Below, one piece after another: positions 1 to 5,288 of a DNA stretch of 5,288 nucleotides; the first letter of the stretch is position 1, and every line of letters starts with the position of its first letter. The DNA lies in NCBI GenBank assembly GCA_012960755.1, contig DUAT01000056.1, positions 1-5,288 of the forward strand. Direction: 5' to 3'. A program made the translations under genes and the position numbers. Below the pieces are notes generated by a model, which saw only the letters and a program-made list of their open reading frames with translations, ran no database searches and was not told the origin of the DNA. This DNA comes from Gammaproteobacteria bacterium. GTDB lineage: Bacteria > Pseudomonadota > Gammaproteobacteria > Pseudomonadales > Azotimanducaceae_A.

Positions 1-260
1 TTTAGACGAGTTGCCCGCGATTTGGCCAACCTTTTCTCCAGGTTTGTCAGCGCCAGTCGTTCGGCTTCACTCAATCCCGCCGCTTTCAGCCTTTGGGTCG
101 TCAATTGTGTCGACAATTCAATCTGTTCACCCATGCCCCTGGTACAGCCCCTATCGGTAAACACCCATTGTCCATTGTCTGCCTGACAGCGATAAATATC
201 TGCCGATGCACTCAAAGCTATCATGAGCAGCAACGCTAACGTACTGGTCTTAAAACACAT
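1..260 (-). CDS. Small exported DUF4124-type protein, C-terminus cut by window edge
   Basis: The first 86 residues are visible; the C-terminus lies beyond the left edge. The protein opens with a signal peptide: Lys4, a hydrophobic core at about residues 8-16 (LALLLMIAL) and a likely signal peptidase I site after SASA (residue 20). The mature part starts DIYRCQADNGQWVFTDRGC (21-39). This matches the DUF4124 pattern of proteobacterial periplasmic proteins (a Y-R-C start, then W/V-x-x-D-x-x-C), with Cys25 and Cys39 possibly forming a disulfide. A charged, probably helical stretch follows (about residues 45-86, many Lys/Arg/Glu/Leu). The start is well fixed: an in-frame TGA directly precedes the ATG and a good Shine-Dalgarno lies 9 nt upstream. 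The gene sits 108 bp beyond the amidohydrolase and is probably its own unit, functionally unrelated to the CoA genes. The molecular role of DUF4124 proteins is generally not known. Confidence 0.75.
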   Translation of the reverse strand, partial: MCFKTSTLALLLMIALSASADIYRCQADNGQWVFTDRGCTRGMGEQIELSTQLTTQRLKAAGLSEAERLALTNLEKRLAKSRATRL

Positions 261-269
261 TCATCATTT

Positions 270-275
270 CTCCCC
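270..275 (-). promoter_or_regulatory. Ribosome binding site of the DUF4124-type gene
   Basis: On the minus strand this reads GGGGAG, 9 nt ahead of the ATG at 260-258. It decides the start. Two other ATGs (267-265 and 264-262) lie in a different frame that ends after five codons, and they sit too close to this site. No convincing promoter could be assigned in the 261-368 gap. A TACAAT at 346-341 resembles a -10 box, but the only -35-like match (TGAACA) would need a 19-bp spacer. Confidence 0.6.
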
Positions 276-368
276 GTGTGGTCATCAATGGCAATAATGG
301 ATGGCCAGCAGGTTTGATGAAGCAGCGATAGTCTTTATTTATTGTAGGAGAACTTCCACTCTACCTGT

Positions 369-1817
369 TCAGAGTTTCCTCTGGTAAATCAGCTCACCAT
401 CGAGAATGGTCGCCCTCACCAGGGAACTGGACAATTCGAGTCGTGCCACATGCCAGGGGGCGTTGAGCAGGCAGAAATCCGCCGCTTCCCCGACGGCGAT
501 TGATCGAGGCTGCGCAGGCCGTTCCAGTTCGCCTAGAAAGCAGCTCAGAGCAGCTTCAGCTGTCATCAACTCACCTTTTCCCAACACATCACCGGACCCG
601 GTCTGTCTCAGGGTTGCAGATTTTATGGCTACCCATGGATCGGGATTGCCAAACGGCAGGTCTGTTCCAAACGCCAGTGGCACGGATCGGTCGATCAGAC
701 TCTGGCATCGGTACAACCATAGGTGTTCGTTCTCCGGTATTTCCTCCAGGTAGGTTTCACCGCGGTCAAGTATAAAATTCGGCTGGGTAACGACACATAA
801 ATTAACTTCCCTGATCTGTTCCAGCACGTCTGGCGGCACGACCGATGCATGCTCGATACGATCCCCGGGCCGGATACCTGCCTCACGCAGCGCCGCCAGA
901 GTAAACACCAGTTCTGTTTCAGTAACGCAATGAACTGCAACGGCGCGATTCAACCCATGGCTGCTGCTGATGATCCGACACAAGTGATAAAAATCAGGTA
1001 AGTCAGACTCGTGCAGGTGTATTTTGGTTTCGCCTATTTGGAGTTTGCTGTTGGGTGGCAATCGGGCGTCCGAGCTGGATTCAGACCTTGATTCAGATAG
1101 TTCTGAAGTTCCTGAAAGTCTCAGTTTTTGTAGCAGAACACCCTGATCCTGCAACCCGGAAAACCACCTGAAGGTATCCAGGTCGTTGCTGGCTGTCATA
1201 TCATTGATACCAGTGACGCCAAAGGAAGCAAGATTCTCACTGGCTTTCGCAATCGGCAGTGTCGCGCTTCTGGTAACTTCCCTTAGCAGGTCATCAACAT
1301 CATAGAGACGCCCATTTTCAACATCCAGCATCGATCTGCGCTCAGCGGACATCTTGCCCGTTGGGGTATCCCGAATCACCTCCAGTGCCGGCGAGTTCAA
1401 GATCCACAATCGGCCAGTCCGGTGCTGGATCCGAACAGGTTTTTGGGGGCCATGGGCATCCAGCCAGCGTCGGTCGATATCACCGGCAACCGACTCATGA
1501 TAACCAATCCCCCGAAACCAATGATCTGCCTGATTCGTCTCGTTGAGTTGTTTTATGAGTGCAGTCTCGGTGGAAACCTCAGGCGGGCCGCAGAAAACAG
1601 ACCTCAGGGAAGCAGCATAGGAGGCAATATGGACGTGGTGATCATGTAATCCGGGCAACAGCAGAGCGCCAGCCGCATCCATTACCTTTTCTTCGGGTGC
1701 TGGTGTGAGCTTTCCCATGGCGACCACAATACCCTGGTCGCACCGAACATCCTGCTGACTCAGGGAAAAATAGCGGTTCGGGCTGGAACCCAGGCATTCC
1801 GCGTTTTTGATTAACAT
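369..1817 (-). CDS. Metal-dependent amidohydrolase (amidohydrolase superfamily, related to family 3)
   Basis: This 482-aa, probably cytoplasmic enzyme has the amidohydrolase TIM-barrel layout. A small beta domain at residues 1-50 leads into LPGLHDHHVHI (54-64), whose H61-x-H63 is the first metal-binding pair. Family-like segments follow: GIGYHESVAG (103-112) and VRIQHRTGRLWILNSPAL (128-145). The later barrel ligands are H296 in AVHCVTE, H323 in DRIEHASVV and the catalytic Asp386 in FGTDLPFGNPDPW. The C-terminus returns to the beta domain (VGEAADFCLL, about 442-451). It is shorter than YtcJ/NfdA-type family 3 enzymes (usually about 530-550 aa). The usual DG-x-x-GS loop segment after the KI(265-266) strand is missing and reads HLHESDLPDFYH instead. 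A Ser/Glu-rich stretch (about 235-250) looks like a flexible linker. No signal peptide is seen. The start gives the standard MLIKNAE beginning, but the upstream Shine-Dalgarno is weak; the ligase ends only 20 bp away, so coupled translation is likely. Hydrolysis of an amide, imide or related bond is inferred, with the substrate unknown. Confidence 0.85.
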   Translation of the reverse strand: MLIKNAECLGSSPNRYFSLSQQDVRCDQGIVVAMGKLTPAPEEKVMDAAGALLLPGLHDHHVHIASYAASLRSVFCGPPEVSTETALIKQLNETNQADHWFRGIGYHESVAGDIDRRWLDAHGPQKPVRIQHRTGRLWILNSPALEVIRDTPTGKMSAERRSMLDVENGRLYDVDDLLREVTRSATLPIAKASENLASFGVTGINDMTASNDLDTFRWFSGLQDQGVLLQKLRLSGTSELSESRSESSSDARLPPNSKLQIGETKIHLHESDLPDFYHLCRIISSSHGLNRAVAVHCVTETELVFTLAALREAGIRPGDRIEHASVVPPDVLEQIREVNLCVVTQPNFILDRGETYLEEIPENEHLWLYRCQSLIDRSVPLAFGTDLPFGNPDPWVAIKSATLRQTGSGDVLGKGELMTAEAALSCFLGELERPAQPRSIAVGEAADFCLLNAPWHVARLELSSSLVRATILDGELIYQRKL

Positions 1818-1837
1818 GGCTGAGTGCTGCTAGCGAC

Positions 1838-3331
1838 TCATTCAAACCAGGTTTTAACAACCCGGCGCAGTAGTTTACCGGTATCGGTATACGGCAATTC
1901 ACTCCTGAATACAATGACTTCCGGTACCCGTGACGAACGCAGTTCGGCACGCAAGCTTGACTTTATTTCATCTTCAGTCATCACTGCGTTGTTCTTTAAA
2001 ACCACCGCGAGGGCCACAGCTTCACCCCACTCTTCCGAGGGTATTCCAACGGCTGCAACGTCACCAATCGCCGCGTGATTATGCAACACATCTTCTATTT
2101 CTGCAGGAGATATATTCTCCCCGCCGCGAACAATCACATCGTCGGCTCGACCGGACAGGTAGAGGTAATTGTCATTATCCAGATGCCCGGCGTCCCGGGT
2201 GGGGAACCAGCCATCTTCAATCAGGGCATTTTTCTCAAGGTACTCACCGGAAACCTGGGGGCCACGGACATAGATCTCTCCCGCCTCTAACGGACCCAGC
2301 ACATTGCCATCGTCGTCGCGAATTTCGATTTCAACCGCGGGCAGTGCCTTACCTACTGAGCCCAGTCTTGACCGGATCGCGGGATCGTCGTTCTCCAGCG
2401 CATGGCGATGGTCGTCAGGGTCCAGCAGTGTAATTGTGGAGCTGGTTTCCGTGAGACCGTAGGCATTGGTGAAATTGATATGTGGCATTAAATCAAGCGC
2501 GCGTTCAATCACCGGTACAGGCATTTTTCCTCCACCGTAGGCAATCGCTTCCAGTGCATTGAGTGAATCCGTGTCAAACCCGGACTGTTCCATTTCCTCG
2601 ATAATACGGGTCAGCATGGTCGGGACGACAAAGGCGTTGCTGATCTTTTCATTCGCGCATAGATTCAACCAAACCGCAGGATCAAAATTAGGTAACTGGA
2701 CAATCCGCCGACAAGCATAGATCGAACTCATGACGGCCGAAATCCCTGCAATATGATAGGGAGGTACAGCCACCAGGGTCGCATGCTCCTCGGCAGCCCC
2801 CATGAATTCCACAGTACCCAGGATGTAAGATACCAGGTGTTCATGTCTCAAAATTGCTGCCTTGGGAGCCCCGGTTGTGCCGCTGGTAAACAGTTGGATG
2901 GCTACTGCTGATGGATCTTCTGCCCAGGTGAACTCAATGGAGGCGGAGGATTCCAGGGAGCTGAGAAAATCCTCTCTGCCACGGACAATCGCCCCTGCCC
3001 CTTTAAAATCATCGATTTTCCCGTCGTCGACCACGAGATAGGCAGGTTCTATACGTACCAGTAACTCATTCAGTTGCCCGGGACTTAACCGGTAATTGAG
3101 TGGTACATAAGGGATACCGGCCATGGCAGCTCCCATCAACGCGACGGGAACCGCAGGGCTGCTCACATCCAGCACTGAAATAAACTGGCAGTCACTGTTT
3201 GAGAACAATTCAGCCGCTTTTTTTGCTGAGTCAAACAGTTCGAGGTAGGTGTAGTGCCGTCCCTCATAAGTTAGCGCAGAGCGATCAGCGCAGACTTCAG
3301 CCGCCATCTGCAGAAACATAGCAATATTCAT
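1838..3331 (-). CDS. AMP-forming acyl-CoA synthetase/ligase (ANL superfamily)
   Basis: This 497-aa protein adenylates a carboxylic acid with ATP and then forms the CoA thioester, as the ANL superfamily does. The core motifs are present. The phosphate-binding loop is FTSGTTGAPKAAI (148-160). VPPYHIAG at 189-196 lies in the acyl-pocket region. YGGGKMP (265-271) is followed by the A5 motif NAYGLTET (289-296). The ATP-ribose Asp380 sits in TRDAGHLDNDNYLYLSGR (378-395), followed by the hinge and the A8 motif DDVIVRGGENISPAEIE (397-413). The catalytic lysine of adenylation is Lys486 in PYTDTGKLLRR. The protein is full length and apparently intact, with no signal peptide or membrane segment, so it is cytoplasmic. 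The ATG lies 4 bp after the stop of the 98-aa gene with only a weak Shine-Dalgarno (GGA, 8 nt upstream), which suggests termination-reinitiation coupling. Acyl specificity cannot be read from the sequence; a medium-chain, aromatic or branched acid is possible. Confidence 0.93.
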   Translation of the reverse strand: MNIAMFLQMAAEVCADRSALTYEGRHYTYLELFDSAKKAAELFSNSDCQFISVLDVSSPAVPVALMGAAMAGIPYVPLNYRLSPGQLNELLVRIEPAYLVVDDGKIDDFKGAGAIVRGREDFLSSLESSASIEFTWAEDPSAVAIQLFTSGTTGAPKAAILRHEHLVSYILGTVEFMGAAEEHATLVAVPPYHIAGISAVMSSIYACRRIVQLPNFDPAVWLNLCANEKISNAFVVPTMLTRIIEEMEQSGFDTDSLNALEAIAYGGGKMPVPVIERALDLMPHINFTNAYGLTETSSTITLLDPDDHRHALENDDPAIRSRLGSVGKALPAVEIEIRDDDGNVLGPLEAGEIYVRGPQVSGEYLEKNALIEDGWFPTRDAGHLDNDNYLYLSGRADDVIVRGGENISPAEIEDVLHNHAAIGDVAAVGIPSEEWGEAVALAVVLKNNAVMTEDEIKSSLRAELRSSRVPEVIVFRSELPYTDTGKLLRRVVKTWFE

Positions 3332-3335
3332 GGTA

Positions 3336-3632
3336 TCAGTCCGAGGATGGCAGTTTTTTGGTGTCTTTGGTCATCAGTTCATCACCATTGTAATAAAGTG
3401 AACCATCACCGCTTTTTACACACAGCAGCTCAACCGTTTGCGCTTCATTGACGTATCGTTTGCCAATCACACAGCCGTTCATATGGTCCTCTTTGGGCGT
3501 TGTCTTTTCCTGCGCTTCGGCGCTGAGCGGTTCACCGCCACAGCTGAGCTCGTTTCCATCAGTTGCCTTGATGACCATGATCTCAGCATCGCATACGGTG
3601 CTTTTTAGTCGTAGACCTGGTTTTAATTCCAT
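3336..3632 (-). CDS. Conserved-looking 98-aa protein of unknown function, four cysteines, internal duplication
   Basis: I cannot assign a function. The protein is soluble, with no signal peptide or membrane segment, and begins MELKPGLRLKSTVCDAEIMV. Two segments align with each other with one gap: residues 17-36 (E-x4-K-x2-DG-x2-L-x3-G-x2-L) and 68-86 (E-x4-K-x2-DG-x-L-x3-G-x2-L). This suggests a duplicated small beta unit separated by a charged linker (38-52). There are four cysteines, at 14, 31, 54 and 71. Cys14 and Cys31 are 17 apart, as are Cys54 and Cys71, so metal binding or a redox role is possible but unproven. The C-terminus is KKLPSSD. The gene ends 4 bp before the acyl-CoA ligase start, and a GAGGAA Shine-Dalgarno lies 9 nt ahead of its ATG. 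From memory, similar small proteins sit beside acyl-CoA ligases in other bacteria; this was not checked. Tight coupling to the ligase suggests an accessory or partner role, which is an inference. The intact frame, ribosome binding site and spacing argue that the gene is real. Confidence 0.8.
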   Translation of the reverse strand: MELKPGLRLKSTVCDAEIMVIKATDGNELSCGGEPLSAEAQEKTTPKEDHMNGCVIGKRYVNEAQTVELLCVKSGDGSLYYNGDELMTKDTKKLPSSD

Positions 3633-3641
3633 CGCTTATGG

Positions 3642-3647
3642 TTCCTC
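3642..3647 (-). promoter_or_regulatory. Ribosome binding site of the 98-aa gene
   Basis: The minus strand reads GAGGAA, 9 nt ahead of the ATG at 3632-3630. This supports translation of the small gene from that ATG. Confidence 0.55.
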
Positions 3648-3670
3648 AAATTGATTTAGTGTCTTACTCT

Positions 3671-3706
3671 TTATAGCCGGAGTTATAGCCGGAGTTATAG
3701 CCCGAA
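3671..3706. repeat. Tandem 12-bp direct repeat, about three copies
   Basis: Two perfect copies of TTATAGCCGGAG (3671-3682 and 3683-3694) are followed by a third, TTATAGCCCGAA (3695-3706), which differs at two of its last four positions. The repeat lies in the gap between the CoA-transferase and the 98-aa gene. On the minus strand each copy carries TATAA-type bases (GGCTATAACTCC), but no -35 box was found at normal spacing. The neighbouring copies also provide CCGG on both sides of TATAACT, allowing only a short 4-bp stem. Replication slippage is the simplest origin, and any regulatory role is speculative. Confidence 0.85.
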
Positions 3707-3760
3707 TCAGAAATGTAAAGTATCTTGCCCTCAATGTCGATTACGCCACCTCAACAGATT

Positions 3761-4984
3761 CTAGGAGGCTGCTTGTCCCAGTGCGCCATTCTCCTGTAGC
3801 ACCGAAATACGATCTTCGTCATACCCTAATTCTTCCAGTATTTCCCTGGCGTGTTCGCCCAGTTCAGGGGCGCGACTGGGGTCAACCTGCGGGATATTCG
3901 ATACTTTTATAGGGTGGTTGATAATCAGCGGCGTATCAATATCCGCAGCTTGCGGTTTAATGGCCATTTCATTGACAAAAATCTGCGCGTCATCGATGGT
4001 TTCTTCTACTCTCGCCACCAGATTCACCGGCAGGTCATAGGAGGCAAAAATGGGGAGCCATTCATCCTTGGTTTTGGTTCCAATCACTGCCTGGAGTTCG
4101 TTACCAAAGTCCTCGCGATGTTCATATACAAGCTCCGGGGTGGCAAATCGTTTATCTGCCAGTAAATGTACCGCTTCCATGGCTGTCAGCAGCAAATCCA
4201 GCAGTGCTTCATTTCTGACCATATTGAACTGCAGCCAGCGGTCGTCTTTTGTGCAGTAAGGTCGCATCATAGGGTGATCAATCAGACGAAGCTCGCGATA
4301 CAGTGGCATGTCACCACCTGCCAGCACACCCTGGGCAATACCAGCCGCAGACCAGAGTCCATTCGCCAGTAGCGAAGTATGTACCATCCCTCCTTCACCT
4401 GTTCGCTCGCGATTCAACAATGCAGTGACAATACCGGCATACAGCGCCACACCTGTGGGGTGATCTCCCATACCAGGCAAGCCTTGTGTCGGCCTGGTGC
4501 CCGGTTCGCGCATCAGATCCATAAGACCGCTCCGTGCCCAGTAAGCTAACTGGTCAAACCCTTTGCGCTCACGTTCATCACCTGCTTCGCCGTAGGCGGT
4601 CAGCGATGCGTAGATCATTTTTTCATTGAAGGGCTTTAGTGATTCGTAGCTAAGACCAATAGAATCGCGAACGCTATAGGGCTGATTGGTGATAAACACA
4701 TCACAATCAGCGACCAGTTTGTGCAGCACTTCGAGCCCGGAACTTAACTTAAGGTCAAGCGTGATGCTGCGTTTGTTGCGCCCATCCATCTGCCAGAACC
4801 AATTACTGTCTGCATACGGCGTACTCGGGATGCTGGCAAGCATGCGAAGCATATCGCCTTCGCCGGGTTGCTCAATCTTTATTACATCAGCACCAAAGTC
4901 AGCGAGAATCATCGCTGCTGCCGGAGCGGCGATAACTGTCGCGCAGTCTATGACTTTCAATCCAGAAAACAGGTAATCACTCAC
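3761..4984 (-). CDS. Family III (CaiB/BaiF-type) CoA-transferase
   Basis: This 407-aa protein belongs to the family III CoA-transferases, which move CoA between carboxylic acids through an aspartyl-CoA mixed anhydride. Formyl-CoA transferase, CaiB and BaiF are the known examples; alpha-methylacyl-CoA racemase shares the fold. The N-terminal signature is GLKVIDCATVIAAPAAAMIL followed by FGADVIKIEQPGEGD (residues 8-44). NKRSITLDLK (70-79) contains the usual CoA-binding basic patch. The predicted nucleophile is Asp174 in LPGMGDHPTGVALYAG (169-184), followed by RTGEGGMVHTSLL (194-206). RPYCTKDDRWLQF (241-253) and the C-terminal part complete a full-length protein (family about 380-420 aa). The start codon is GTG at 4984, with GAGGA placed 5 nt upstream. 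The gene lies 79 bp after the Nudix-like gene and 128 bp before the 98-aa gene, all in the same direction. The donor and acceptor acids are unknown; a racemase-type activity cannot be excluded. Confidence 0.93.
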   Translation of the reverse strand: MSDYLFSGLKVIDCATVIAAPAAAMILADFGADVIKIEQPGEGDMLRMLASIPSTPYADSNWFWQMDGRNKRSITLDLKLSSGLEVLHKLVADCDVFITNQPYSVRDSIGLSYESLKPFNEKMIYASLTAYGEAGDERERKGFDQLAYWARSGLMDLMREPGTRPTQGLPGMGDHPTGVALYAGIVTALLNRERTGEGGMVHTSLLANGLWSAAGIAQGVLAGGDMPLYRELRLIDHPMMRPYCTKDDRWLQFNMVRNEALLDLLLTAMEAVHLLADKRFATPELVYEHREDFGNELQAVIGTKTKDEWLPIFASYDLPVNLVARVEETIDDAQIFVNEMAIKPQAADIDTPLIINHPIKVSNIPQVDPSRAPELGEHAREILEELGYDEDRISVLQENGALGQAAS

Positions 4985-4989
4985 AGAAA

Positions 4990-4994
4990 TCCTC
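4990..4994 (-). promoter_or_regulatory. Ribosome binding site supporting the GTG start of the CoA-transferase
   Basis: The minus strand reads GAGGA, 5 nt ahead of GTG (4984-4982). The resulting N-terminus, MSDYLFSGLKVIDCA, is normal for the family, so the GTG start is well supported. Confidence 0.65.
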
Positions 4995-5016
4995 GTTCAG
5001 TGTTTTTCGTATCGCC

Positions 5017-5046
5017 CTAACAGGCTGCTGAAAAAGTGCCTGTTAG
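5017..5046. repeat. 9-bp inverted repeat with extra direct copy, possible remnant of a small repeat element
   Basis: CTAACAGGC (5017-5025) and GCCTGTTAG (5038-5046) form a perfect 9-bp stem around a 12-nt loop containing GCTGAAAAAG. The 8-mer CCTGTTAG occurs again at 5060-5067, overlapping the stop codon of the Nudix-like gene. The string GGCTGCTGAAAAAGTGCC followed by GCAAGGC resembles ends of short mobile repeats that are frequent in proteobacterial intergenic DNA; this comparison is from memory. No T-run follows the stem on either strand, so it is not a standard rho-independent terminator. It could still act as a processing or stabilising hairpin in the transcript. Confidence 0.6.
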
Positions 5047-5063
5047 ATGCAAGGCAAGACCTG

Positions 5064-5288
5064 TTAGCGCCCAAACATGTTCAGATCTACCTCTTCCAGG
5101 CCAAACAACTGCCAGCCCGCGCGGTTATTCCTGAGATCTTCCCCTCCGACGGATAAACCACTGCCAGGGGTTGTTTGAAGTGCCTGCTGAATCCCCCACT
5201 TGGAGAGCCCCTGTACCGCTTCCATGGCAGCAATCTCCTCCAGGGAAAAAAACCCGGCAGCGGCGATCTCGTCACCATCGTGCCGTGG
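5064..5288 (-). CDS. C-terminal end of a probable Nudix hydrolase, N-terminus outside window
   Basis: The last 74 residues are visible, open to the right edge, with a TAA stop at 5066-5064. The segment HDGDEIAAAGFFSLEEIAAM followed by VQGLSKWGIQQAL resembles the region after the catalytic box in Nudix hydrolases, where an E-I/V-x-x-x-G-W/F-F sequence leads into a substrate-side helix. The Nudix box itself (G-x5-E-x7-RE-x2-EE) would lie outside the window, so neither activity nor substrate can be judged. The tail, ending in WQLFGLEEVDLNMFGR, looks like normal coding sequence. The gene runs in the same direction as the CoA-transferase, 79 bp upstream of it, and may share its transcript. If it is a Nudix enzyme, hydrolysis of CoA derivatives or other nucleoside diphosphate compounds is possible, but this is only suggested by context. 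Confidence 0.5.
   Translation of the reverse strand, partial: PRHDGDEIAAAGFFSLEEIAAMEAVQGLSKWGIQQALQTTPGSGLSVGGEDLRNNRAGWQLFGLEEVDLNMFGR

Noticed and set aside
250..267. Five-codon ATG-initiated frame (ATG ATG AAT GTG TTT TAA) overlapping the start of the exported protein
   Set aside because: Its first ATG is only 2 nt from the Shine-Dalgarno, while the longer frame has ideal 9-nt spacing and a clear signal peptide.
341..346. TACAAT (minus strand) as a promoter -10 box for the exported protein gene
   Set aside because: The only -35-like match (TGAACA) would need a 19-bp spacer and matches the consensus at just four positions; it was too weak to list as a feature.
370..383. Small hairpin CAGAG-GAAA-CTCTG at the 3' end of the amidohydrolase gene, considered as a terminator
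   Set aside because: The stem is only 5 bp, it overlaps the stop codon, and no T-run follows on the minus strand.
1930..2433. 167-codon plus-strand open frame, antisense to the acyl-CoA ligase
   Set aside because: The translation is rich in Arg, His and Pro with no recognisable motif, and it is fully antisense to a gene with all ANL motifs intact.
5017..5046. The 9-bp inverted repeat read as a rho-independent terminator for the Nudix-like gene
   Set aside because: The stem is followed by GGGCGATACG on the minus strand, without a T-run; the T-run lies inside the loop.
5087..5278. 63-codon minus-strand open frame beginning with ATG
   Set aside because: It lies in another frame over the Nudix-like coding end. 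Its Arg/Pro/Ser-rich translation resembles no protein, whereas the overlapping frame gives a coherent domain end.

Overview
All five genes in this window lie on the minus strand. The DNA suggests a Gram-negative proteobacterium, most likely a gammaproteobacterium with fairly balanced base composition. The reasons are the small secreted DUF4124-type protein at the left end, the Shine-Dalgarno style, and the overall look of the proteins. This taxonomic call is an inference, as there is no rRNA or other marker gene.

Layout, read in the direction of transcription (right to left). At 5288-5064 is the C-terminal end of a protein that looks like a Nudix hydrolase. Next, 5063-4985 is a short gap with a 9-bp inverted repeat and an extra copy of one arm, resembling the end or remnant of a small repeat element. 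At 4984-3761 is a family III (CaiB/BaiF) CoA-transferase with a GTG start. The 128-bp gap at 3760-3633 carries a 12-bp tandem repeat. At 3632-3336 is a 98-residue cysteine-containing protein of unknown function with an internal duplication. Only 4 bp further on, at 3331-1838, is an AMP-forming acyl-CoA synthetase/ligase. After 20 bp, at 1817-369, comes a metal-dependent amidohydrolase. A 108-bp gap then leads to a small exported protein at 260-1, cut by the window edge.

The core is the block CoA-transferase, 98-aa protein, acyl-CoA ligase, amidohydrolase. The last three are packed like an operon. The most economical reading is a catabolic or activation module. The amidohydrolase would open or deacylate a C-N (or similar) bond. 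The ligase would turn a carboxylic acid into its CoA thioester at the cost of ATP, and the CoA-transferase would move CoA between acids. The substrate cannot be read from the sequence, and no beta-oxidation enzyme is visible here. The 98-aa protein is the least understood member, and its position directly in front of the ligase makes it the most interesting object in the window.

I see no tRNA, rRNA, CRISPR array, transposase, phage gene or convincing rho-independent terminator.
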